DNA from: DATLGD01 sp035540755
GTDB taxonomy: Bacteria > Actinomycetota > Actinomycetes > Mycobacteriales > SCTD01
Direction: 5' to 3'
Assembly: GCA_035540755.1 (NCBI GenBank)
Contig: DATLGD010000035.1
Span: 1-18,252, forward strand
DNA length: 18,252 nucleotides
A model generated the notes under the pieces. It searched no databases and was not told where the DNA came from. It saw nothing but the letters and a program-made list of their open reading frames with translations. A program made the translations under genes and the position numbers. Below are positions 5,704 to 13,357 of the stretch, in pieces (position 1 is the first letter of the stretch; every line of letters starts with the position of its first letter).

Positions 5704-7440
5704 CTCGGCCGGCGGGGAGGCCGGTGACGGCGGCGACGTGGCCGGGCTCGGCGACGGTGACGGCGTCTCGGTCGGCTCGGGCTCCGGCGAGGGCGGTGGA
5801 GCCGGGGCCGGCGTCTGCGAGACGACGATCCGCACCGTCGAGCCCCGGGCGGCACGGGCGTTCACCGGGTCCTGCGCCAGCACCCGGTCCGGCTCCCCCG
5901 GGTCGTCGCGCAGCTCGACGGCGACCGAGAACCCGGCCTCCTGCAGCACCGCGGCGGCCTCGCCCTGGCTGCGGCCGCGCACGTCGGGCACCTCGACCTG
6001 GCCGGAGGCCACGGTGAGGACGACCGCGGAGCCGGCCGGCAGCTGGGTGCCCGGCGGCGGGCTGATCTCGAGGACCCGTCCGGCCGGGATGTTGCCGTCG
6101 CGCTGCACCACCCGCTCGACGACGAGCTTGGCCTGCCCGAGCAGCAGCTCGGCCTCGTCCCGGGAGCGGCCGATGACCTGCTCGGGCACGATCGTCTGCT
6201 CGACGCCCTCGGAGACGACCAGGTCGACGGTGCCGCCGCGCTGCACGACGATGCCCTGCGGCGGGGTCTGCCGCAGCACGGTGCCCGGCGGCGCCTCGGC
6301 GAACTCGGGCGTCACCTCGCCGACGGTCAGCCCGGCCTCGGCCAGGCGCAGCGCCGCCTGCTGCTGGCTGAGCCCGACGACGTCGGGCGCCGGCACGAGG
6401 TCCGAGCCGGGACCGAGCACCCCCCGCACGAGCAGCGCCACCCCGATCGCGATCGCGACGAGGAGCAGGCCGAACAGGGTGTAGACCAGCCCCCGGCGGC
6501 GGTCGCGCTCCGGCGGCGCCACCACCGCGGCGGGCGCGAGCGTCGTCACCGGCTCGAGCACGGGGGTGGCGAGCACGGCCTCGCCGGCCGCGGCCCGCAG
6601 CAGGTCCTCGCGCATCTCGGTCGCGGTCTGGTACCGGTTCGCCGGGTTCTTCGCCATCGCCTTGAGCACGACGGCGTCGACGTCCGGCGACAGCGACCCG
6701 TCGTAGGACGACGGCGGCTCGGGGTCCTCGCGGACGTGCTGGTAGGCGACCGCGACGGCGCTGTCGCCGGTGAACGGCGGCGCCCCGGTGACCAGCTCGT
6801 AGAGCAGGCAGCCGGTCGAGTACAGGTCGCTGCGCTGGTCGACGTGCTCGCCGCGGGCCTGCTCGGGCGACAGGTAGGCGGCGGTGCCGATGACGGCGGC
6901 GGTCTGCGTCATCGTCACGGAGGTGTCGGCGGCGGCCCGGGCGATGCCGAAGTCCATGACCTTGACCTCGCCGGTGCGGGTCAGCATGACGTTGCCCGGC
7001 TTGATGTCGCGGTGCACGATGCCGGCCCGGTGCGCGACCTCGAGAGCGGCGCAGACGTCGGCGGCGATCTCGAGCGCCCGCTGGGGCAGCAGCCGGCCCT
7101 CCTCGAGCAGCACGTCGCGCAGGGTGCGCCCCTCGACGTACTCCATGACGATGTAGGGGACCGGCGTGCCGGCGGAGGCGTCCTCGCCGGTGTCGTAGAC
7201 CGAGACGATCGACGGCGCGTTCAGCGAGGCGGCCGCCTGCGCCTCCCGGCGGAACCGGCCCTGGAAGGACGGGTCGCGGGCGAGGTCCTCGCGCAGCACC
7301 TTGACGGCGACGTCGCGCCCGAGCCGCACGTCGGTGCCGCGGTGCACCTCGGCCATGCCGCCGCGGCCGACCCGCTCGCCGAGCTCGTACCGGCCGCCGA
7401 GCACCCGGCCCTCGACCGGTCCCCCACCCTGCTCGCTCAC
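5692..7440 (-). CDS. pknB: PASTA-domain serine/threonine protein kinase PknB
   Basis: This 582-residue transmembrane Hanks-type kinase phosphorylates division and cell-wall proteins and FHA partners. The kinase domain (about 18-280) has the Gly loop GRGGMAEV, Lys47, HRDIKPGN (Asp145), DFG (163-165) and the P+1 motif GTAAYLSPEQARG. Thr178 and Thr180 in MTQTAAVIG match the activation-loop autophosphorylation threonines Thr171/Thr173 of M. tuberculosis PknB. A membrane helix (about 319-340) follows. Three extracellular PASTA repeats come next (about 349-411, 416-479, 481-541), one fewer than the mycobacterial kinase, then a ~40-residue Pro/Ser/Thr/Glu-rich tail. The GTG start overlaps the pbpA stop (GTGA, 7440-7437). 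An in-frame extension upstream only reads through pbpA. It is the last gene of the operon. Confidence 0.96.
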   Translation of the reverse strand: MSEQGGGPVEGRVLGGRYELGERVGRGGMAEVHRGTDVRLGRDVAVKVLREDLARDPSFQGRFRREAQAAASLNAPSIVSVYDTGEDASAGTPVPYIVMEYVEGRTLRDVLLEEGRLLPQRALEIAADVCAALEVAHRAGIVHRDIKPGNVMLTRTGEVKVMDFGIARAAADTSVTMTQTAAVIGTAAYLSPEQARGEHVDQRSDLYSTGCLLYELVTGAPPFTGDSAVAVAYQHVREDPEPPSSYDGSLSPDVDAVVLKAMAKNPANRYQTATEMREDLLRAAAGEAVLATPVLEPVTTLAPAAVVAPPERDRRRGLVYTLFGLLLVAIAIGVALLVRGVLGPGSDLVPAPDVVGLSQQQAALRLAEAGLTVGEVTPEFAEAPPGTVLRQTPPQGIVVQRGGTVDLVVSEGVEQTIVPEQVIGRSRDEAELLLGQAKLVVERVVQRDGNIPAGRVLEISPPPGTQLPAGSAVVLTVASGQVEVPDVRGRSQGEAAAVLQEAGFSVAVELRDDPGEPDRVLAQDPVNARAARGSTVRIVVSQTPAPAPPPSPEPEPTETPSPSPSPATSPPSPASPPAEPPD

Positions 7441-8897
7441 CGCCCGAGCACCGCCCGCATCACGTCGCCGGCGATCGGCGCCGCGACCCGCCCGCCGGTG
7501 GCCTCCTGGCCGCCGCTCTCGACGACGACGGCGACGGCGACCTGCGGGTCGTCGGCGGGGGCGAAGCCGATGAACCAGGCGTGCGGCGGCTGGCCGGGGG
7601 CGTGCTGGGCGGTGCCGGTCTTGCCCGCGACGCGGACGCCGGGGACGGCGGCGGCCCGGCCCGTGGCCCGGGGGCCGGCGACGACGGCCTCCATCATCTG
7701 GGTCACCTGCGCGGCGATCTCGGGCGAGGTGGCCTGCCGCCACTGCTCCGGCTCGGCCAGCGAGATCCGGGACAGGTCGGGCGCCTGCACCTCGCGCACC
7801 AGGTAGGGCCGCATGATCGACCCGCCGTTGCCGATGCCGGCCGCGACCAGCGCCATCTGCAGCGGGGTGGCCGCGACGTCGAACTGGCCGATGGCCGACT
7901 GCGCAGCCTGCGGCGGGTTGGTCTGGTCCGGGTAGACGCTCGTCGCGACGCGGGTCGGCACCTCGAGCCCCTCCTCGCCGAAGCCGAAGTCCTGCGCGGT
8001 CTCCCGCAGCTGGTCGGGCACCTGCAGCCCGATCGACCCGAAGGCGGTGTTGCAGGAGATCTCCATCGCCTCGATCAGCGTGGAGGTCTCGCCGGTGCAG
8101 GCGCCGCCGCCGAAGTTCGGGAGCGTCGCCGTCGTCTGCGGCAGGTCCAGCACCCGCGGCGAGGGGATCCGGGTCTCGGTCGTGACCTGCCCGGACTCGA
8201 GCGCGGCGGCCGCGGTGATGACCTTGAAGGTGGAGCCGGGCGGGTACCGGCTGCTGATCGCCCGGTTGACCAGCGGGTTGCCCTCGGCGGCCTCGAGCTC
8301 GGCGTAGTAGGCCCGGACGTCGGCCGGGTCGTGCGACGACAGCCGGGCGGGGTCGAAGCTGGGGGCGCTGACCATGGCGAGGACGGCACCGGTCTTCGGG
8401 TCGAGGGCGACGACGGCACCCCGGCGTCCGCCGAGGCCGGCGACCGCCGCCTCCTGCGCGGCCGGGTTCACCGTCAGCACGACCGAGCCGCCGGCCGGCT
8501 CGCGGCCGGTGACGTAGTCCGACAGCCGGCTCACGAACAGCCGGTCGTCGTTGCCGGACAGGATCGCGTCCTCGCTGCGCTCGACCCCCTGCGGCGTGCC
8601 GTAGACGAGCGAGACGAAGCCGGCGACGTGCGCGTACGACGGTCCGTTCGGGTACTGCCGCAGGAAGCGCAGCCGGCCGTCGGTCTCCTGCGAGAAGGCG
8701 ACCCGGACCTGCTCGCCGCCGGCCTGGACGCTGATCGGCCCGCGCTCGCGGTCGTAGGTGCGCAGCAGCACCCGCGAGTTGCGCGGGTCGTCGCGGTACT
8801 CGCCGGCCTTGACGACGTGGATGTAGTTGACGTTCACCAGCAGGGCCCCGAACAGGACCATGACGGCGAGCGCGACGCGGCGCAGCGGCCGGTTCAC
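7437..8897 (-). CDS. pbpA: Penicillin-binding protein PbpA, class B transpeptidase
   Basis: This 486-residue class B PBP is anchored by an N-terminal helix (about 8-28). It performs D,D-transpeptidation of peptidoglycan, normally with a SEDS glycosyltransferase; the adjacent rodA is the obvious partner. The active-site motifs are intact: Ser222-x-x-Lys225 in PPGSTFKV, Ser281-Cys-Asn in EISCNTAFG and Lys426-Thr-Gly in VAGKTGTAQ. The residues before the transpeptidase domain form the short dimerisation region seen in actinobacterial PbpA. GTG 8897 has AGGGA six bases upstream and lies 16 bases after the rodA stop. In M. tuberculosis PbpA is a substrate of PknB, which is encoded next in this operon. 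Confidence 0.95.
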   Translation of the reverse strand: MNRPLRRVALAVMVLFGALLVNVNYIHVVKAGEYRDDPRNSRVLLRTYDRERGPISVQAGGEQVRVAFSQETDGRLRFLRQYPNGPSYAHVAGFVSLVYGTPQGVERSEDAILSGNDDRLFVSRLSDYVTGREPAGGSVVLTVNPAAQEAAVAGLGGRRGAVVALDPKTGAVLAMVSAPSFDPARLSSHDPADVRAYYAELEAAEGNPLVNRAISSRYPPGSTFKVITAAAALESGQVTTETRIPSPRVLDLPQTTATLPNFGGGACTGETSTLIEAMEISCNTAFGSIGLQVPDQLRETAQDFGFGEEGLEVPTRVATSVYPDQTNPPQAAQSAIGQFDVAATPLQMALVAAGIGNGGSIMRPYLVREVQAPDLSRISLAEPEQWRQATSPEIAAQVTQMMEAVVAGPRATGRAAAVPGVRVAGKTGTAQHAPGQPPHAWFIGFAPADDPQVAVAVVVESGGQEATGGRVAAPIAGDVMRAVLGR

Positions 8898-8913
8898 GAG
8901 CTGTCCCTGCGGT

Positions 8914-10347
8914 TCACGGGCGCCGCACCACCTGGGTCTGGGCCTCCTCGATCGCCGAGCGCACCTTGTCCGGCGTCACCGGTGCCGGTGCCGGGCGGCG
9001 GGCGGCGTCGCTGACCCGCAGCAGGAGCGCGATGAGCGCCCAGTTCGCCACGATGCTCGACCCGCCGTACGACAGCCACGGCAGCGTGACCCCGGTGAGC
9101 GGGATGAGCCGGGTGACCCCGCCGACGATGACGAACACCTGCAGCGCGAGCGAGAAGGCCAGGCCGGCCGCCAGCAGCTTGCCGAACGAGTCGCGCACCG
9201 ACAGCGCGGCCCGCAGCCCCCGTTCGGCGATGACGAGGAACAGCAGCAGCACGGCCATGACGCCGACGAGCCCGAGCTCCTCGCCGATGGCGGCCAGGAT
9301 GAAGTCGGTCTTCGCGAACGGCGTCGTGCCGGGCCTGCCCTGGCCGAGGCCCGTCCCGGTGATCCCTCCGGTGCCCATGCCGAACAGGCCCTGCACGAGC
9401 TGGAAGCCGGCCGACTCGTAGTCGGCGAAGGGGTCGAGCCAGGTGTCGACGCGGCGCTGCACGTGCCCGAACAGCGAGTACGCCGCCATCGCGCCGCCGG
9501 CGAACAGCCCGAGACCGATGAGCAGCCAGGAGGTGCGCTCGGTCGCGATGTAGAGCATCACGACGAAGATCCCGAAGAACAGCAGCGATGTGCCGAGGTC
9601 CCTGCCCCGGATGAGCACGGCGAGCGAGCCGGCCCAGGCGAGCAGCACCGGCCCGAGGTCGCGGGCCCGCGGCAGGTCGAGGCCGAGGACCCGCCGGCTG
9701 GCGAGGGCCAGCGCGTCGCGCTTGGCGACGAAGTAGCCGGCGAAGAACACGATGAGCAGCAGCTTGGCGACCTCGCTGGGCTGCACGGTCATCGGCCCGA
9801 GCCGGATCCAGATCCGGGCGCCGTTGATCTCCCGGCCGATCAGCGGCAGCGCCGGCAGCAGCAGCGCGACCAGGCCCGCCGCCGCCGCGGTGTAGGTGTA
9901 GCGGCGCAGCTTGGTGTGGTCGCGGATGACGACGAGCACCGCGGCGAAGGCCAGGATCCCCACGGCTGTCCAGATGAGCTGGAGCGGGGCGTCGGCGCGC
10001 GGCAGGGCAGAGCCGGCCTGCGTGGCCCGCTCGGCGGCCTCGAAGTCCAGCCGCCGGATGACGACGAGGCCGATGCCGTTGAGCACCGCGGCGCACGGGA
10101 GGATCAGCGGGTCGGCGTAGGGCGCGACGAAGCGCACCACGGCGTGCGCCCCGAGGAACAGGGCGGCGAGACCGGCCCCGTAGCCGAGGGTGCCGGCCGG
10201 CAGCTGCCCCTCGACGCCGTAGCCGACCGCCGCGTAGGCCACCACGGCGATGAGGACGGCGAACACGACGAGGAAGAGCTCCGCGCCGCGCCGGGGCGGC
10301 ACGAAGCCCGGCGAGACGTCGGTGCTGCTGCGGGCGGGGGCGGTCAC
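8914..10347 (-). CDS. rodA: SEDS-family peptidoglycan glycosyltransferase (RodA/FtsW)
   Basis: This 477-residue polytopic protein has about ten membrane segments from residue 23 on. SEDS proteins polymerise glycan strands from lipid II with a class B PBP. Family landmarks are the INGARIWIRLGPMTVQPSE stretch (174-192), the putative catalytic Asp250 in IRGRDLGTSL, KTDFILAAIGEELG (346-359) and LPWLSYGGSS (422-431). I chose GTG 10347, which overlaps the pstP stop in GTGA (10347-10344); a start at 10368 would only add seven residues inside pstP. The ~25-residue C-terminal tail beyond residue 450 is charged and probably cytoplasmic. Genomic position next to pbpA and pknB argues for RodA rather than the FtsW of the dcw cluster. 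Confidence 0.95.
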   Translation of the reverse strand: MTAPARSSTDVSPGFVPPRRGAELFLVVFAVLIAVVAYAAVGYGVEGQLPAGTLGYGAGLAALFLGAHAVVRFVAPYADPLILPCAAVLNGIGLVVIRRLDFEAAERATQAGSALPRADAPLQLIWTAVGILAFAAVLVVIRDHTKLRRYTYTAAAAGLVALLLPALPLIGREINGARIWIRLGPMTVQPSEVAKLLLIVFFAGYFVAKRDALALASRRVLGLDLPRARDLGPVLLAWAGSLAVLIRGRDLGTSLLFFGIFVVMLYIATERTSWLLIGLGLFAGGAMAAYSLFGHVQRRVDTWLDPFADYESAGFQLVQGLFGMGTGGITGTGLGQGRPGTTPFAKTDFILAAIGEELGLVGVMAVLLLFLVIAERGLRAALSVRDSFGKLLAAGLAFSLALQVFVIVGGVTRLIPLTGVTLPWLSYGGSSIVANWALIALLLRVSDAARRPAPAPVTPDKVRSAIEEAQTQVVRRP

Positions 10348-11714
10348 GAACCGGCCTCCGGCGCGCACTCGGCCGTGAGCACGTCCGGTGCGCCGGGCTC
10401 GGTGCCGGTCTCGACCGGCGCCGGCTCGGGGGCCGTCGCGACGCCGCCGTCAGCGGGCGCGGCCGGGTCGGCGGGTTCGGCGGGTTCGGCCGGCTCGGGG
10501 CACTCCGGGAGGGCGTTCGCCTCCAGCCGGCGGACGATCTCGTCGGCGTCCTGCCGGTCCTCCGCCACGATGCCCCGTTCGACCCTCGAGCGGGCGACGA
10601 CGCCGAGCCGCTCGACCGGCAGGTCGGTGCGCTCCTCCACGCTCGCGAGGGGGACACCGGCCACGGTGCCGTTGACGCCGCGGTACACCGCCACGGTCTC
10701 GCCGTCGACGCCGACGTAGTACTGGTTCTGCAGGTAGGCGTAGCCGCCGGCCGCGGCGGCGCCGGCGAGGAGCAGGACGAGCAGCGGCAGGAGCAGGAGC
10801 AGCCCGGTGCGCCGCCGGCGCGGCGCTGCGGCGGCCGGCTCGACCGGCCGGGTCTCCGGCTCGGCGGTGTCCGGGGCGGCCGGCCGCTCGGCGGCGCGGG
10901 CTCGGGCGGCGGCACCGTCGGAGAGACCGTCGGGCAGGTGCTGCGGCGACGCGGCGGCGGCGCCGCCCACCACCGGCTGGCCGGAGGCGCTGCCCGCGTC
11001 GACCACGTCCGCGACCACCACGGTGACGTTGTCCGGCCCGCCGCCGCGCAGGGCCAGCTGCACCAGGCGCTCGCAGGCCTGTTCGGGGTCGGCGATGCCG
11101 AGCGCCTCCTGCAGCGTCTCCTTGCGCCCGACCGGGCCGGTGAGGCCGTCGGTGCAGAGCAGGTACCGGTCGCCCGGGCGCGCTTCGCGCACCGACAGGT
11201 CGAGCTCGATGCTCTCGCGGCCGTCGAGCGCGCGGGTGATGAGCGAGCGCTGCGGGTGCGAGCTCGCCTCCTCCTCGCTGATGCGCCCGTCGTCGACCAG
11301 CGTCTGCACGAGCGTGTGGTCGTGGGTGATCTGCGTGAGCTCGTCGTCGCGCAGCAGGTAGCACCGCGAGTCGCCGATGTGCACGACCCCGAGCCGGGTG
11401 CCGGCGAACAGCATCGCGGTGAGCGTGGTGCCCATGCCGTCGAGCCCGGCGTCACCGGTGACCATGTCGCGCAGGTGGTCGTTGGCCGACACCGCGCAGG
11501 CGCGCAGGGCGTCGAGCAGGTCCGGCCCGGGGTCGTCGTCGTCGAGCGAGGCGATCGAGGCGATCGCCACCGCGCTCGCGACCTCGCCGGCGGCGTGCCC
11601 GCCCATCCCGTCGGCGACGGCCAGCACCCGCGGGCCGGCGTACACACTGTCCTCGTTGCCGTCGCGCAGCAGGCCGACGTGCGAGAGCGCCGCGAAGCGC
11701 AGGCCGAGCGTCAT
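10344..11714 (-). CDS. pstP: PP2C-family serine/threonine phosphatase PstP
   Basis: This 456-residue membrane phosphatase should reverse PknB phosphorylation. The PP2C domain (about 4-237) has RDGNEDS (18-23), ADGMGGHAAGE with Asp35, GDSRCYLL, LCTDGLTG with Asp189 and GGPDNVTV with Asp228, the usual metal-binding set. A ~60-residue Ala/Pro linker leads to Arg-rich residues and a membrane helix (about 304-325). The extracellular part (about 326-456) is a small folded stretch followed by a Pro/Ala/Glu-rich tail bracketed by Cys405 and Cys450. The ATG start has no clear ribosome binding site in the 28-bp gap after fhaB. Its stop overlaps rodA. Domain order matches mycobacterial PstP. Confidence 0.95.
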   Translation of the reverse strand: MTLGLRFAALSHVGLLRDGNEDSVYAGPRVLAVADGMGGHAAGEVASAVAIASIASLDDDDPGPDLLDALRACAVSANDHLRDMVTGDAGLDGMGTTLTAMLFAGTRLGVVHIGDSRCYLLRDDELTQITHDHTLVQTLVDDGRISEEEASSHPQRSLITRALDGRESIELDLSVREARPGDRYLLCTDGLTGPVGRKETLQEALGIADPEQACERLVQLALRGGGPDNVTVVVADVVDAGSASGQPVVGGAAAASPQHLPDGLSDGAAARARAAERPAAPDTAEPETRPVEPAAAAPRRRRTGLLLLLPLLVLLLAGAAAAGGYAYLQNQYYVGVDGETVAVYRGVNGTVAGVPLASVEERTDLPVERLGVVARSRVERGIVAEDRQDADEIVRRLEANALPECPEPAEPAEPADPAAPADGGVATAPEPAPVETGTEPGAPDVLTAECAPEAGS

Positions 11715-11742
11715 GGGCGGCCCGGCCGCTCGGCGTACCGGC

Positions 11743-12225
11743 TCACTTGCGCAGCTCGAGAACGGTCTTGCCGATCCGGATCTGCTGCCCGAGCGGCACC
11801 GGCGTGGGTCGGGTGACCTTCGCGCCGCCGAGGTAGGTGCCGTTGGTCGAGCCGAGGTCCTCCACCAGCCAGACGCCGTCGCCGGGCACCAGCCGGGCGT
11901 GCCGGCTGCTGGCGTAGTCGTCGGTGAGCACGAGGGTGGAGTCGTCCGCCCGGCCGAGCGTCACCGCGTCGTCGCCGAGCCTGATCGTCGTGCCGGCCAG
12001 CGCGCCCTCGGTGACCACGAGCTTCTTCGCCGCGCTCCGTCCTCCCCGCGCCGGCGGCGGAGCCGGCCGCGGGGCGGAGCGGCCTGTCCCGGCGGCGGCC
12101 GGCGGTCGCACCACCGCCGCGCCGTACAGGTCGCTGCGCAGCACCTTGAAGGCCGCGATGACGAACAGCCAGAGCAGCGCGAGCAGGCCGAACTTCACGG
12201 CGGCGACGACGAGGGCGCTGCCCAC
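11743..12225 (-). CDS. fhaB: FHA-domain membrane protein FhaB (FipA)
   Basis: This 160-residue protein has an N-terminal membrane helix (about 5-27), a Pro/Ala/Arg linker (about 40-66) and a C-terminal forkhead-associated domain (about 68-158). FHA residues that read phosphothreonine are present: Gly91-Arg92, Ser106-Ser107-Arg108-His109 in YASSRHARL and the Asn128-Gly-Thr loop in GSTNGTYL. In mycobacteria FhaB/FipA is phosphorylated by a Ser/Thr kinase and supports FtsZ-FtsQ interaction under stress. Its GTG start directly abuts the fhaA stop (TGA then GTG), consistent with coupled translation. Length is normal for the family. Confidence 0.94.
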   Translation of the reverse strand: MGSALVVAAVKFGLLALLWLFVIAAFKVLRSDLYGAAVVRPPAAAGTGRSAPRPAPPPARGGRSAAKKLVVTEGALAGTTIRLGDDAVTLGRADDSTLVLTDDYASSRHARLVPGDGVWLVEDLGSTNGTYLGGAKVTRPTPVPLGQQIRIGKTVLELRK

Positions 12226-12942
12226 TCAGCGCTCCCCGTCCGGGGCGCGGAACACCAGCGTCGAGGCGCCGAGCTCGACGACGTCGCCGTCGTGCAGCAC
12301 CGCGGTGCTGACCCGACGGCCGTTCACCGAGCTGCCGTTGGTGGAGCCGCGGTCGACCAGCGTGGCGACGCCGCCCTCGAGCCGCACCTCGGCGTGCAGG
12401 CGGGAGACACCGGTGTCGGACAGCCGCACGTCGGCGTCGGCGCCGCGGCCGATGACGGTGGCCTGCGCCTCGAGCGGCACGACCCGCTCGCCGGTGTCGG
12501 TGCGCAGCACCAGGCGGGGGCGGCTGGCCAGGCTGTCCGCCGCGACCGGGCGCTTGGGCAGCGCGTCGTCGGCCGAGGCGACCTTGCTGCGCACCCGGAA
12601 GACGCCGGTGGCGAGGTCGTCCTCGGTCTCGAAGCGCACCGCCACCCGCCCGGCGAACGACCAGCCCTGCTCGTGCGCGTGCTCCTCGACCATCGCCGCG
12701 AGCTCCTTGCGCAGCGGCGCGTCGTACGGGAGCAGCCGCTCGCTGTCGGCCTGGCCCAGCTCGACGACGTACTCGTTCGGGACGAAGACCCGACCGGCGC
12801 CGACGACGGCCCGCTTGTCCGACGCCTCGCGCTGCAGGGCGGCCGCGATCTCCACCGGCTGGACGTGCGAGCGGAAGACACGGGCGAACCCGCCCTCCAC
12901 CAAGCCCTCGAGCTTGCGCTCGAAGCGCTGCAGCACACCCAC
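12226..12942 (-). CDS. fhaA: DUF3662 and FHA domain protein FhaA
   Basis: This 238-residue protein is the first gene of the operon. An N-terminal DUF3662 domain (about 1-120, starting MGVLQRFERKLEGLVEGGF) is joined by a linker of only ~20 residues to a C-terminal FHA domain (about 142-233). The FHA site is intact: Gly165-Arg166, Ser180-Arg-x-His183 and Asn202-Gly in RGSTNGSSV. In mycobacteria FhaA binds phosphorylated MviN (MurJ) to control peptidoglycan precursor export and also interacts with PbpA; it has a much longer central linker (total ~527 residues). The GTG start has an AAAGGGCGG stretch just upstream. A promoter-like TACGAT lies 30 bases before the start. Confidence 0.94.
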   Translation of the reverse strand: MGVLQRFERKLEGLVEGGFARVFRSHVQPVEIAAALQREASDKRAVVGAGRVFVPNEYVVELGQADSERLLPYDAPLRKELAAMVEEHAHEQGWSFAGRVAVRFETEDDLATGVFRVRSKVASADDALPKRPVAADSLASRPRLVLRTDTGERVVPLEAQATVIGRGADADVRLSDTGVSRLHAEVRLEGGVATLVDRGSTNGSSVNGRRVSTAVLHDGDVVELGASTLVFRAPDGER

Positions 12943-13037
12943 GACGTCCGCCCTTTCCCGATTGCGGTGATCGTATCCGCGCCCCGGCCGGGCGACGGGA
13001 GGCCGCCCTCGCGGGTGCTAGCCTCGTCCGGTCGCTC
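12943..13037. promoter_or_regulatory. Divergent promoters: fhaA-pknB operon (minus) and tRNA-Leu (plus)
   Basis: On the minus strand TACGAT (12975-12970) is a good actinobacterial -10 hexamer and would start the operon transcript about 20 bases before the fhaA GTG; no good -35 is visible. On the plus strand TAGCCT (13019-13024) lies 13 bases before the mature tRNA 5' end and is the best candidate for the tRNA promoter. Both are read by eye and not proven. Confidence 0.5.
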
Positions 13038-13120
13038 GGGCGAGTGGCGGAATGGCAGACGCGCACGGTTCAGGTCCGTGTGTCCGAGAGGACGTGGGGG
13101 TTCAACTCCCCCCTCGCCCA
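13038..13120 (+). tRNA. tRNA-Leu (anticodon CAG)
   Basis: The acceptor stem GGGCGAG (13038-13044) pairs with CTCGCCC (13113-13119), with discriminator A at 13120. The anticodon stem CACGG/CCGTG encloses loop TTCAGGT, so the anticodon is CAG (13071-13073). A class II variable arm GTCC-GAGA-GGAC follows, then a T-arm GGGGG-TTCAACT-CCCCC. The 3' CCA is not encoded. The long variable arm and CAG identify tRNA-Leu reading CUG codons, the dominant leucine codon here. As I recall, a tRNA-Leu gene lies next to fhaA in other actinobacteria too. Confidence 0.96.
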
Positions 13121-13173
13121 CCCACGGCTCCCGGCACGACAGGGGCCCGACGAGGTTTCACCGCGAGCCTGAT

Positions 13174-13212
13174 CGACGCAGGCCACGCCCGGCTCGGGCG
13201 TGGCCTGCGTCG
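13174..13212 (+). terminator. 18-bp perfect hairpin downstream of tRNA-Leu
   Basis: Positions 13174-13191 pair without mismatch to 13195-13212 around a GCT loop; the stem core is GGCCACGCCCG. It starts 53 bases after the tRNA 3' end and has no strong T-run, as is common for actinobacterial terminators. It would separate the tRNA transcript from the next operon. Confidence 0.8.
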
Positions 13213-13301
13213 TTGCGTGGACCGCGGAGCAGCGGCCCCCCGCCCGACCGGGCGTGGTTCCTGCATGCCCGCGTGGTCTCGCAATGGGTGTCCGTTTCGG
13301 C

Positions 13302-13325
13302 GTGTGAGCCGCTGAGCACGGGTAG
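13302..13325 (+). promoter_or_regulatory. Candidate SigB/SigF-type stress promoter
   Basis: GTGT (13302-13305), then exactly 14 bases, then GGGTAG (13320-13325) fits the GNNT-N14-16-GGGTA pattern of SigB-family promoters in Streptomyces and the related mycobacterial SigF promoters. The RNA would start near 13332, about 26 bases before the GTG at 13358. The rest of 13213-13357 shows nothing else apart from the ribosome binding site AGGAGG (13347-13352). Confidence 0.45.
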
Positions 13326-13357
13326 TGAGGGCTGACCACCATCAGCAGGAGGATCAC

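Noticed and set aside
7441..7743. N-terminal extension of pknB to 7743
   Set aside because: The added 101 residues are the out-of-frame reading of the pbpA end; the GTGA overlap at 7440 and the normal kinase N-terminus fix the shorter start.
8894..11647. 917-residue open frame on the minus strand overlapping rodA and pstP
   Set aside because: It is an Arg/Pro/Ala-rich frame shadow of two genes with full catalytic motifs; long spurious frames are expected at this GC content.
13038..13212. tRNA-Leu as an integration (att) site
   Set aside because: I found no direct repeat of the tRNA 3' end within the window and no integrase; the downstream hairpin is best read as a terminator.
11377..13335. 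652-residue plus-strand open frame opposite pstP, fhaB and fhaA, running through the tRNA
   Set aside because: It overlaps three recognised genes and a tRNA and has no recognisable motif; antisense shadow.
13325..13357. Alternative GTG start at 13325 for the first gene of the stress-like operon
   Set aside because: It lies on the promoter-like GGGTAG, whereas GTG 13358 has AGGAGG at ideal spacing.
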